DNA of 64,000 nucleotides from Hysterium pulicare CBS 123377 (Eukaryota; Ascomycota; Dothideomycetes; Hysteriales; Hysteriaceae): positions 239,855 through 303,854 of the forward strand of contig AJFK01000202.1 of NCBI GenBank assembly GCA_000467715.1. The letters run 5' to 3'. The notes under the pieces were generated by a model. It was given only the letters and a program-made list of their open reading frames with translations, made no database searches and was not told the origin of the DNA. The position numbers and the translations under genes were made by a program. This document shows, one piece after another, positions 11,322-21,603 of this stretch. The first letter of the stretch is position 1. Every line of letters begins with the position of its first letter.

Positions 11322-12046
11322 TCACGCCCCTTTCGCTTTCTTTTTCTCCTCGATTTCAGCCAACGTTCTTTTCGTTCCTTCAACAATTAGGCCATGTTCC
11401 ACCTTGTGTATCCTCTCCTCTAGTTCTTCCAAACTCTCCCCTTCCTTCAATGCGATCTCTTGGGTAATTATTGGTGCTCCAGCATCTACCTCCGCAATAA
11501 CTTCATGAATCATCACTCCCGTCCTCTTAATCTCGCCCTTCTGAAAAGCCTCCCACGCTCTCTCAATTGCTCCCGCACCCGCGAATTCTCCCGGTAATGC
11601 TGGATGTAGATTGATCACTCTGATCCCCGCCACTTCTATAGGTATTAAGAAAGTGGGTGTGAGAATGTGCATCCAGCCTGCGCATACGATGAGGTCGGGT
11701 CGAGGATCGGAATTGAGGATGAGGGAGGCGAGGTCGGCGTCATATTCGGAGCGGGCCATCTGCGTGCCTTCGGGTGTTGAGGCATGTTTCTTTTTGTATG
11801 GGACAAGGTTATGGTAGCTTGTTGGTATTGAAGCATTTTCGGCGCGAGTTAGACCATAGGCGGATTTGCGACTAATTGAGGCGTGAGAAGAGGAAGACAG
11901 AGCTGTGACAGGGGGAAATACTTCGATATTACGTGGGTGATCTTGGTATTTGGAAGGGTAGAGTTGGCACAGGCATCAATTAGAGCTTGAAGATTTGAGC
12001 CGTTGCCAGATATGAGGACAGTGAGGCTGTTTGTGAAGTCAGGCAT
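11322..12046 (-). CDS. ADE8: Phosphoribosylglycinamide formyltransferase
   Basis: This enzyme transfers a formyl group from 10-formyltetrahydrofolate to GAR in the third step of purine synthesis. Exons are 11922-12046 and 11322-11871 (minus strand), separated by a 50-nt intron, giving 224 residues, the normal length for the stand-alone fungal enzyme. The N-terminus has the phosphoribosyl-binding SGNGSNLQAL. Splicing restores HVISNRKSAYGLTRAE. The catalytic region has NLHPALPGEFAGAGAIERA and TGVMIHEV; the Asn and His of INLHPALP and the Asp in the EVDAGAPI segment match the formyl-transfer site. The C-terminus is lysine-rich. In animals this activity is part of a trifunctional protein; here it is separate. 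Confidence 0.95.
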
Positions 12047-12494
12047 GGTGGTTAATTTGAGTTTTGGGAGAAGAAATCTTCTTCTTAGCGTTCCAAGCAG
12101 CAGAGAAAGCAGGTAGAGCAAGGACCTTTGGAGAAAGATTCGATTGCAAATTCCACTATAATCTCTTTTGCGGAGGTGGAGGGTTTTCGAAGCTCGAAAT
12201 TGCCCCACCAACAAATTTCGTGGATCATCAAATATCCGTAGCAGTCATCACGTGCCTTGCCCCTTATTCAACCCGATATTTGGTACTCTCGCTACATACC
12301 TATGGTTCAGACTGTGAATAAGGACGTCGCTTCCATCCAGAAGTGCATATAATCCATCTCGTAAACGCCATGCTCTCCCAAGCATTGAGCCCAGACACTC
12401 CTCATCGTATAACGCCAGTACCAATACAGGGAGTAATCAGTGCCAAAAGACATAATTAACCTAGCAGGTTAAAATCATAATTGCAATCGAGCCG
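12047..12494. other. Intergenic DNA between HAT1 and ADE8
   Basis: No gene is seen. Both flanking genes are on the minus strand, so it contains the HAT1 3' end and the ADE8 promoter. A TCACGTGC E-box-like site is present near 12248. Confidence 0.4.
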
Positions 12495-14203
12495 TCATGC
12501 GTCTTGTTTGGGCCTCTTTGCAGCCACCTGTCCTACCACATCTTCTTCTTCGTCTTCATCCTCGTCATCTTCTATGACCATTCTCTTCCGCTTCCCCTTC
12601 TCCGCAATGCCATTCTCTGCTCCATTGGTCTCTGTCTCCATCCATGTACCTCTCTTCTCTACACCATTCAGCAGTCGTTCATAGTCTTTTTGCACGCTCC
12701 TCGCCGTCTCTTCAATCTTCTCGAGTCTCTCGTCGTGCTCCAATTGAGCCAATATATCCAGATTGTGCCTGTATAGCCGTTCCTTCAGAGCCAGGCGCCA
12801 AAAGTAGTACTTCCGGTCATCTTCGTTGGGGGACTTCTCCTTACGGGTAATGCGCGATTTGGAGCGATGCAGTGCGGGAATGGTGGAGAAGAGGTGCAGT
12901 TCAATCATCCGCTCCAACTGACGGGGAACTATCTTTGACTCGTGACGCAGTGCAATGAGTGTGGAATCCGGGGCTATGATCAAGTCTCTGGGGATATCTA
13001 CGTTCTTGGCCACTTTTTCAGATGGTAATGTCGAGGGCAGACCGAGGGATCTGAACATAGGAAGCGTTCGGAGGTAGGTAAGGTCGGTGTAGTCGCGCAT
13101 GTCATCAAAGGCTTCGTTTGGCTCTTCTACGGTAACCTGGTAAATGTTGTGGGTGTCAAGAAATATCTTGAACATGGTACTGTAGAGCCGGGTTCCGTGC
13201 GATTGACCTTGGAAAGGCGGTAGGATGACGAATTGAGATATTCTTTCCCGGGACTGGGCGTTCAGGGGGTCGTAACCTTCACTATAGCGATAGGTTTCAG
13301 GGTCTTTAGGGAGCGAGGGTGGAGTATATGTCTCAGCCTCGCCGTTGCTGGAAGGAGGTGATGGTATCGATTTCGTCGCTCGCATAATCTCAAGTGTCGG
13401 AAATATCCAAAGACGGAAGGAAGTCGAGAACCCAGCGATTGTGTAGGACAACGCAGATGGGTCTTCTTTAGGAGAAGTCACCTCGTATAGTAAGAAGAGC
13501 GTCCATCGTTCTAAAGGCTCATCGTCAAGCTTTTGTAGGGTCCCGCCTTCAATATAGAATGGAATTAATATTTGCATCTGGGCAAAGATCTCTTTGGCAA
13601 GGGGGTCGGCCAAGCTTGCGCTCCATATATCGAATTTCCTTCCGTGAAGAGAATAGCTACGTATAAGTTGACCGGGCGGTTTCCAGGCTTTGGACATCGG
13701 GTTGGGACCCAATGTGTCCGATGTTTTCTTCGAATCTAGAGCATCTATGCTACACATTAGATAACGTTGCAAATGATGTTGGAACCTTGAGCGCCATGTC
13801 CGTTCAAGCGCGCCCAAGTGCCCGCCGGCAAAACATACAGTCAGGCAGAAAGTCCTTCAGCATCTCCTTTAGGTCCATAGCCTTGGTATCTCCGATTGGC
13901 TTCCATTTCTCTCCATACTGGATGCTAAGCGAAGGCTTGAGATCATTTGCGCGGAAGTCGAGATTTAGCTCCAAGTCGCTGTAGCCAAAGATTGTTTCGT
14001 CTTCGCCGAAGATGGGGTAGGTGAAGTTTGGGTGGAACGGCTCGTCGAAGATGCGCTCAGGCTTGTCTGACTTGCTCGATGGCCGAACAAGGTTGAGATT
14101 GAAACACTCATTTGAACTAACGAGCCCTGTTTACAAGGTTAGAATCAAGTTGAATGGAGCGAATTGTGATGGATAGCTTACACTTTTCGAGCTCTTGCGC
14201 CAT
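12495..14203 (-). CDS. HAT1: Histone acetyltransferase type B catalytic subunit
   Basis: Hat1 acetylates newly made histone H4 (Lys5 and Lys12 in yeast) before chromatin assembly, working with the WD protein Hat2. Predicted exons on the minus strand are 14182-14203, 13839-14126 and 12495-13744, giving 519 residues. The tiny first exon encodes MAQELEK, and splicing restores KWLVSSNECFNLNLV, the family's N-terminus. The catalytic core includes IWSASLADPLAKEIFAQMQI, RLWIFPTLEI and the acetyl-CoA loop ILPPFQGQSHGTRL, followed by VEEPNEAFDDMRDY. The C-terminus has a coiled basic region and an acidic Asp/Glu run next to KRKR and KRPK, likely nuclear localisation signals. The acceptor of intron 2 (ending at 13745) is the least certain boundary; it was chosen because it keeps the frame into SKAWKPPGQLI. 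Confidence 0.92.
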
Positions 14204-14636
14204 GACGTGAGTTTGCGCGAGTCTGTCCGGAGCAAGTTGATGGTGGTCTATCTCTCAGTTATCAGTATGATGGCATCGAAAGGAAAGCAGCTCCCAAGGC
14301 AAATGTCGGTGAGTATCTGGGTGGATTGAGTGTAGAAGCAGAAACGAAGTGCAAGTACTTAAAGTCGCGACCTCCGCTCCTTCACGCGTTCTGGCGCCTC
14401 GGCTGGCTAGTGGCAGGCAATGGCCAGGTCGCTCAGCCCTATGCAGATCAGGAACCAACTTTCTGCCATCTTTCACCAGCCCAGGCCTCGACATCGACAA
14501 CGACACCCCTTTAAACGTCCCGAGATAGTGGTTAGGCCTTTGGCAAGAGGAGGAGATGATATCTAGGGACCATTCTTTTCCGTACAGTCGTTGATAACAC
14601 TATCATCCTTCCCTGGCATATTAACAACTGTTCAAA
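14204..14636. promoter_or_regulatory. Divergent promoter region HAT1 / zinc transporter
   Basis: This 433-bp segment separates two divergently transcribed genes and must hold both promoters. No gene or strong motif is apparent. Confidence 0.5.
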
Positions 14637-16017
14637 ATGTGGGACGGACTATTCATGCTGCTCACATTGAGCACGGTTATGGCAGTTGCGTGGGTACTTC
14701 TCTTATTCCTCTCTTTATGAATTCACGCCATAGCTTGGAGGCTAATTGATCCTGAAGTTCATTCATTGCTGGCGCCCTTCCTCTATCATTCACTCTATCA
14801 CAACGCCAATTACGCTTCATAACCGCTCTCGGCACCGGCGTCCTAGTTGGAACAGCCCTTATAGTAATCATACCAGAAGGCATTGAGACGCTATATAGTG
14901 CTGGACGTGAAGGCAATGGGCATACGCACGCGGACCGAGCAATACAAAACTTACCATCTATCTCTAGGCAGCAACAAGGCCTCAGACACCCTGCTGAATT
15001 ACCGGAAGTCCAACGACGAAAGGTGGTCGACACAAATTTTGTGCGAATCGGTGCGATAAAAGCGCCTTCAAACATAATAGTCGAGCGAACGCCAGAGGAC
15101 GAAACAGCTAAACCCGCAAAAGGCGACGACGATTCAAGAGAGGGCCACCCCGAGGTCGACGATCGCATTCACGGAGACGACCATGGCACAACCAAGGAAG
15201 AAAAACATGGCCGCGACCCACATGCCTACGTCGGAGTGTCTCTAGTCCTAGGTTTCATCCTCATGTACCTCGTCGACGTTCTCCCTGAGGCTCTCGCATC
15301 CTCAAAACCAAAATACCGACCCTTGCAAATTTCGCTCTCGGAGCTATCTCGCGGACCTCATCGTTCTGTCTCTCGGAATCCATCAGTATCTCCACCTCCA
15401 GGCCAGGAAACCCCTCCGCCGCGTTCTTCGGCGACGACCATTGGGTTGATTATTCATGCGTTTGCGGATGGGATTGCGCTGGGGGCTTCATCTACTGCGC
15501 CGTCTACTGGATTATCCCTTATTATCTTCCTGGCGATAATGCTTCACAAAGCACCCGCAGCTTTCGGACTTACCTCCGTACTGCTTAAACAAGGCCTGTC
15601 GAAACGCACAGCCCGCGCTCATTTGCTGCTCTTCAGTTTAGCGGCTCCGGTAGGAGCGCTCGTTACATGGGCTATAGTACATTTACTCGGGCGGGCAAGT
15701 CTAGGTGGAGACGAAGGAATGACGTTTGTGACGGGCTGTGTATTGTTGTTTTCGGGAGGAACCTTTTTGTAAGTTCTTCATCATGTCCTCATTTTCATTC
15801 AAGCGATTAATATCACTGCAGATACGTTGCAATGCACTCAATGAACGAGTCAACATCCACATCTTCGCATTCTCATGATGACATGGGAGCGAATGGCTTC
15901 GCTGATGGAAATCATGCTCGTTCACAGGGGCAAAATGCACTCTCGGGTTCAGATGTTGCCACTGCGGTCGTGGGGATGTTAGTGCCTCTTGTGACGCAAG
16001 TTGGACATGTTCACTGA
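14637..16017 (+). CDS. ZIP-family zinc/manganese transporter, Atx2/ZIP9-like
   Basis: ZIP proteins move Zn2+ or Mn2+ into the cytosol; the Atx2/SLC39A9 branch sits in Golgi or secretory membranes. Exons are 14637-14689, 14758-15768 and 15822-16017, giving 419 residues. Hydrophobic segments include MWDGLFMLLTLSTVMAVASF, FITALGTGVLVGTALIVIIP, the stretch ending ILMYLVDVLPE, TTIGLIIHAFADGIALGA, SLIIFLAIMLHKAPAAFGL and the last segment before VGHVH. The metal-site motifs HAFADG and HKAPAAFG in helices IV and V are intact. The cytosolic loop between helices III and IV is rich in His and Asp, as is a second loop near HSMNESTSTSSHSHDD. The first intron uses a GTGGGT donor; using it restores VMAVASFIAGALPLSF. 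Substrate specificity cannot be told from sequence. Confidence 0.88.
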
Positions 16018-16613
16018 TGCTTTACTGTATTCATGGCAATATTGGCGAGATCCATTGTCGTTGGCGTTTTGGTGTAGTGATACGGCATGCACGACCGTAG
16101 CTTTTGGGGTGTTGCTGGATAGATGACGAGTTGGGGAAATCAATTGATGTCCAGTAGCTTCTCTAAATCGAGAACCCGTTCGCACTTTTCAGGAAGAATG
16201 ATAACAATAGACGACTATAGCGATATTTGTAACTCAAACACTACTCTTACAAGCGGGTATGCAGTACTTCCCGCATAATTGCGAAACGTTGCGGTTATTG
16301 TCGCTTTCAGCCCACCAGGCCAGCTAATCTGTCGCAAATTCAACTAGAAGATTACTGGAAGCGAGCGATGACCAATCTAGTCAGAAGCGGGCCTCGGCGT
16401 GGGAAGAAGAGATGCCAGCACAGTCAAAGGCAGGGTATCGGTCAAGCAGGGAGAACGACTACACTGACACCCCTTCTTGCTACGCGAGACTTCTTCTTGA
16501 ACGACACTGGCATTCCGGCCTTTTGCGGGCTGAAGCATTCACTTCTCTTCCAGTGCCCGGCCGCGACTGCCTTTTCCGAGTGGGTTACTCTTCGAGAGAT
16601 CGGCACATCAATT
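16018..16613. other. Convergent intergenic DNA
   Basis: This lies between the 3' ends of the zinc transporter and the methyltransferase gene. No gene is recognisable. Confidence 0.4.
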
Positions 16614-18059
16614 TCAGGGTCGGCCAGGCTTTTGACCAGTAACGAAGACACTAACCAGAGGAAACAGAGGTCAGCGTTTGGAGATCTAGCTACGGGCTCT
16701 CTTGTGACTTACGCCTTAGTGTATGCATGCATCTTGTTACTCAGCACCTCACTACGCACGTGAGCTAGCAGAACTTGTACTTCTTCGGGTTTCCACCCAT
16801 TACGGGTGAACAATGCCATGGTGTAGTTCTCCATTCCTATTTGCAGAATGAGCATGCGAATGAGCACTATCATCGAAGAGTGGTAAGTCTAGCATACCTG
16901 ATTCAAGTAAATGCACTTGATAATACATGCCGAGTGTTTTCATCGGCCTCTCCCTCGGCCACCGGCCGATAGGGATTAACTTTTCGGTTTCTTGGACGTT
17001 TTCAAAGCCGGCTCCTTTTATCCAACCGGGCATGCGAGGCATCTGGTCGAAGTCCAGTCCTATACCCTTGGCGATATCGTGGAAAGTGTTCTGCGACGGC
17101 AAGGTCAGGCCGAGGCGCACAAATGGTATATGAGATGAGTTGGGAGAGCACTTACCTCCCATTTCAAACAATAACAGTCATCAGGAAGCGTGTCATCATC
17201 ACATTGGAAATGCGTACGAATCTCTGAGACTTCGATCCTTCCACCAGGTTTAAGATGACTGTGCGAGGTCCCGTCAGCATCGCCTAGGTCGGGCAGCGAA
17301 CGACAAGGAGATTGAACGTACTCTAAAGCTTCTCTGAGAAATGCGTCCCAATCTTTGATGCTGCCACCCAGGGTGCGTACATGAATGAAGTCGAAACTAT
17401 TTTTATCAAACGTCCACGGCAATGTTAAGTCGTCAATCTCGAATTGTACGTTTGGAGGGACCCTTACGACATCAAGTTAGCTTTGCGCATGTGAAATGAA
17501 TAGGTAGGGGCTCACCATGGGGGTTGAATTGGACTCAAATCAACTCCTATGATCTTAGCCCCAGGGAACTCGTCGCCCGCTGCAGTGGACGTCAGCAACA
17601 GCCTTTGTGATTTTGTGGATTTCACATCCCATCTATTGCCCAGATGCCAGTGCCCGTGCCTACATCAAGTATATTTTGCGGGTTTTCCAGAGCTGTAACA
17701 CATATGTTTCCTCCTAGCACCAGTCTGAAAATGTGGTGTTGGAGATCTAAGCGGTTCTGCTCGCTCTCATCATTTGGAAGAAGCTGACAAAGGGATCAGT
17801 CTCGAAAATAGAGGCACAATTGAGGGCCAAAGGCATACATATTTGCCAGCTTGATAGGCATGGTACGTATGTCCGTTCTCAAATACATAATCGAAGATGG
17901 AAGAGGTTGCAGAGAAGGTGTCGGAGGTTACGCTCTCATAGTCGGAAGAGCTCCCGACGTCGGACTGCCGCAAGGTTAGAAATAAAACTTTTCGCAAAGT
18001 CGCGCTGGAGTACTTACGTCGGCTTCAATGGTTTGCTGCGTTTCCTCGGGCTGCAGCAT
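16614..18059 (-). CDS. UMTA/LaeA-like SAM-dependent methyltransferase with a frame conflict
   Basis: This resembles the large fungal family of class I methyltransferases near LaeA and UMTA, many of them in secondary-metabolite loci. Nine exons are inferred on the minus strand: 18018-18059, 17839-17964, 17626-17783, 17516-17579, 17322-17462, 17156-17258, 16898-17090, 16713-16836 and 16614-16650. Family signatures include FDYVFENGHTYHAYQAGKY, NRLDLQHHIFRLVLGG, the SAM motif DVGTGTGIWAID, GVDLSPIQPPW, FDFIHVRTLGGSIKDW, ALDHLKPGGRIEVSE and the C-terminal TGQKPGRP. Eight joins are clean. The one after AIDG (17626 to 17579) uses the only available GT and the obvious CTGCAG acceptor but leaves the frame off by one base, so the total coding length is not a multiple of three. 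Either an unusual splice or a one-base lesion just after the cofactor site would explain it. It diverges from the P450 gene. Confidence 0.75.
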
Positions 18060-18490
18060 TGCGGTGATCTTGAAGTGTCGGAAGTTTGGGATGTGAAAGG
18101 ATGGGAGGCCGGGATAAGGGTTTCTTTGCGGGGGAGATCCCAAGACACAGGCCGTGCAGGCAATGTTGCATGCAGCGAAACGCACATCATTTTTAGGATG
18201 TTTTCGATTGCTGGATCCCTTCTGAACATTGAACTACATGCCCATATGAGACTTCTACACACCATGAACTGTGTCTTACGGAACGATTTCGTTCTCAATC
18301 TTAGTATCTCACTGGATTAAAGACCGTGAGCTTGCTGGACACCCCAGCTCCTCCACGAATATGAAATGACTAATTCCTATTATTTACAAAACCTTGCCTC
18401 GTGCAGCACCTGCATCCATGGCTCTGGACCTCAAAACTGGTGTATTGTGCCGGCTGCTTTCCCAACACGCACCTCGCCGCCGCATCGTTC
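18060..18490. promoter_or_regulatory. Divergent promoter region methyltransferase / P450
   Basis: This 431-bp head-to-head interval would drive both genes. No clear shared operator is seen by eye. Confidence 0.45.
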
Positions 18491-20220
18491 ATGCAACGAG
18501 TTGCCGAGAGCTTACGTGACACAGATATGCTTCCTGTCTTACTGGCCTTGTGTGCAGTTGGCTTTGTTCTCGCCGTCTGCATACGTCGACGATGCCTTTC
18601 TCCCATTTCCGACGTGCCAGGTCCCTTCCTAGCGTCTTTCTCGTTGTTGTGGCAGCTGAAACATATCTTCAAAGGTCACACAGAAGCAGCCACCATTGAG
18701 GCGCACGAGGAATACGGCAAATTTGTACGCATCAGCCATCAAGAGGTGAGCGTCAATGACCCAGATGCCATTCAAGCCCTCCTAGTTGCGCCGCTTGTCA
18801 AAGCAGGCTGGTATCAGGTGTTCAACCTGCCCGATAAGCGGTTCGTGAATCAGATGGGAGAGTTAGATCCCAAGCGCCATATTCATAAGCAGCGAAACAT
18901 GGCTGCTGGTTATGCGTTCTCCAATGTCATACAATCCGAGCCACATATCGATGAACTGGTGAGGAAAATGGAAGAGCAGTTCGATACCTACACCAAGGAG
19001 GGCAAGCCTATTCACTTTAATTCGTGGTTCAACTAGTGAGTTCCTTTCTTTTTACCTGTATCACTTTACAAGAACTTGTACTAAGCCTCCCTAGCTTCGG
19101 CTTCGATGTGCTCGGCGAAGTAACCTTCTCACGTGCGTTTGGCTTCATCGAGCAAGGCCGGGACATTGGCGGCGCTATCGCCAATTTACGCTCCCTGGCC
19201 CTCTATATTGCGATTATCGGCCACTTCTACTTCCTGCACGACTTCTTGCTTGCCAATCCCATCATCAATTGGCTACAACTTGCGCCAAGTAATCATATCT
19301 TCGACACAGCTCTCGCTGCCGTAGATGCTCGCAAGCGTAATCCCGACGTCCGTAAGGACATGATGGAACAGTGGCTCCAGACTCGCCGAGCCCATCCTGA
19401 TCGTATGGAAGAGAAGGAACTTCTAGCGGGTGCAGTGGTCAATGTCGGCGCCGGCTCCGACACTATCAGCTCAACATTGCAGAGTTTCTTTTATCATTTG
19501 CTGCGGAATTCTAACGCTATGAATAAAGTCCGGGCGGAAGTAGATGCTGCAGCTAGTAATGGTGAGCTGTCGGATGTTGTGAGCTATGCGGAGGCGCAGA
19601 AGCTGCCTTACTTACAAGCATGCGTGAGTGACGCTAATCGAAAATAGAAACCCTGGAGAAGCTGACTTTCTTGATCAGATCAAAGAGACATATCGTATAT
19701 TCCCACCAGTGGCATTCGGCATTCCACGCGTCGCACCGAAAGAAGGTGTCACGATATCTGGCAGACATTTCCCTGAAGGTGTAAGTTATCACTGTATTTC
19801 CTTCACGAAGGCAACCACTAGATCTTGAATATAGACAATCCTGAGCATCAATGCACATGTGTTGCATCGCAACAAAGATATTTTTGGTGAAGACGCAGAC
19901 AAGTTCAATCCCGATCGCTGGCTGGACCAGGACCGCTGGAGAATGATGGATAAGTACCTTCTAACCGTAAGTCTTGAATAAATCATCCCTCGAAACTACA
20001 GCACCAGCAGAACTGAAATGTTTCTTTATTATAGTTCGGCGCTGGATACAATCAATGCCCTGGTCGGCACCTTGCTCACCTTGAAGTTTCCAAAGTCACG
20101 GCAACTCTCCTCCGCGACTTCGATATCGAGCAGGTGACGAAAGGACAAAGCTGGACTTTCGAGACTCATTTCACGGCTGTGCCGCACGACTGGCCATGCC
20201 GCGTCAGGCGTCGCCGTTGA
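18491..20220 (+). CDS. Cytochrome P450 monooxygenase, pisatin-demethylase-like
   Basis: This is a microsomal haem-thiolate monooxygenase; the substrate is unknown. Exons are 18491-19035, 19095-19623, 19679-19780, 19835-19966 and 20035-20220, giving 497 residues. A membrane anchor (LPVLLALCAVGFVLAV) follows the short N-terminus, then the proline-rich hinge VPGPFLASFS. The oxygen-binding I-helix shows GAGSDTISS, the K-helix KETYR supplies ExxR, FNPDRW is the PERF-type motif, and FGAGYNQCPGR holds the haem cysteine. All core elements are intact, so it should be active. The N-terminal half, with SNVIQSEPHID, resembles fungal P450s related to pisatin demethylase, but the clan is inferred. The start was chosen to place the anchor near the N-terminus; an in-frame upstream extension without an obvious start is possible. 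Confidence 0.93.
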
Positions 20221-20652
20221 ACAGGTATGTTTGTAGGAGCACCAGTCGATTCGGGAGCACCAGTCCTCGAGGCTATGAAGCCATTATGTGATTAAATCTA
20301 GTGGAGGGTTCATTAAGTATTCAGACCAGTCTCCAAAATACAGTATATATGTTTAAAGAGAGCTGACTTCTTCTAATATTTGATCACAGATATTGAGGAC
20401 TTGACCATCCACAACGTGTAGTACGGTATAATGGCAGGCACTTTTATCTTTTTCCTCATGTCTCTCAAATGCATATAAATCACAAGCTTTAAAACTACCA
20501 TTATAACCTGCTTGCACTTAAATTTATTTTAGAACTCTACCCAGAACTGCCAAATCATTTCCCCCTTCTACTCTGCCCTTCTAAACCCAAACCCCCTGTT
20601 CCCCAAACTCCTCCCTCTCTTTCCTCCCTCTCTTTCCTCCCTCGACATCAAC
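20221..20652. other. Convergent intergenic DNA, pyrimidine-rich at its end
   Basis: No gene is seen between the P450 and cupin 3' ends. Around 20610-20640 there is a C/T-only stretch in which a 13-nt unit (CCTCCCTCTCTTT) occurs twice. Confidence 0.4.
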
Positions 20653-21112
20653 TCAATAATCCTCCCCCCTCCAACTATAACAAACCTCCTCAAGCCCATC
20701 CCCAGGAAAAAACATACAACCAAACCAAACCCTCCTGCCCCCCACCCACATACCGTACCCATGCTCGGCTCCTCCCGGAATAAACACCTCACTCCCCATC
20801 CGCACGCCCTCGCCCCTCCCCTCAATCTCCACAACGCCCTTCCCCGAAATGACATAGTACAGTTCGGGCTGCGCGTGGCGATGCAGATATAGATGGCCCG
20901 TTTCCGGAGGACAGTTTGCGATGCCGGCGATTAGACCTCTTGAGGGCGTTTGCGGGATGGAGAGGAATGTGTGCCAGGTTAGATTGCCGCCGGTGATGGA
21001 ATTGGGAGAGGATTTGGGTGGGGTGGAGGAATAGAGGGTGGGAGGGGTTTGGTTTGCGTGGAAGGATACGGGAGAGGAGAGAGTGGAGGAGGGTGGATAG
21101 TTGGCTTGGCAT
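20653..21112 (-). pseudogene. Cupin-domain protein, probably broken near its start
   Basis: One minus-strand frame ending at 20653 encodes a compact cupin: LTWHTFLSIPQTPSRGL, PPETGHLYLHRHAQPELYYV, ISGKGVVEIEG and FIPGGAEHGYGM. The first motif supplies two histidines and a glutamate in the HxH-x(3)-E arrangement and the second a histidine, so the metal site is complete. This frame has no ATG before an upstream TAG at about 21120. The only nearby ATG (21110-21112, MPSQ) is one base out of frame, so a single-base lesion close to the N-terminus is likely. An unseen upstream exon is the alternative. Small cupins of this type are common in metabolite loci as isomerases or dioxygenases, but no reaction can be assigned. 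Confidence 0.55.
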
Positions 21113-21603
21113 ATTGTCTATTCTGTAGGAATTTTTTAAGCTGCTGCCTGAGAGTGTGGACAGATATATACAATGTATTTATTTATGAGGTGTATTTTCT
21201 TTAAAGATAGATATGACGATTATGGAGCTGGTCGACACGATGATCAGAGTTGCTTGGATTCCTTTCCCGTTTTAGGAAATGGCGTAGATGTGGAAATGTG
21301 GGGGTTGTATCTTGCTTGGAATATAGCATGACATAGTATATGGCTGGTGGACCAAGTTCTACGCGCTTTTATTAGGTTCCATGGTCGCGTTTGCAGAAGA
21401 TAACTAGAGTACGAGAGAATGATTGAAGTCCTAAACCGAGTTGAGCATCGTTCCGACTGTATTCACTACTTGAGATATCCAAAGTTGTAGTATACCAGTA
21501 AAAAGGTAGAGATAGTCCATGCGCTCATCCTGTCACGAATACGGGAATACTGCAATTATAATTAAGAATCCCTGAACTTCAACTATTAATACAATCTCAT
21601 TAA
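21113..21603. other. Intergenic DNA upstream of the cupin gene
   Basis: No gene is recognisable. It lies between two minus-strand genes, so it should hold the cupin promoter and the ECM14 3' end. Confidence 0.4.

Noticed and set aside
15701-16185. Minus-strand open frames opposite the end of the zinc transporter
   Set aside because: They are antisense to a clear ZIP coding exon or its 3' end and show no family resemblance.
20822-21112. A Pro/His/Leu-rich 96-codon minus frame starting at 21112
   Set aside because: Its ATG is probably the original cupin start, but the frame soon diverges from the cupin sequence and has no protein character.
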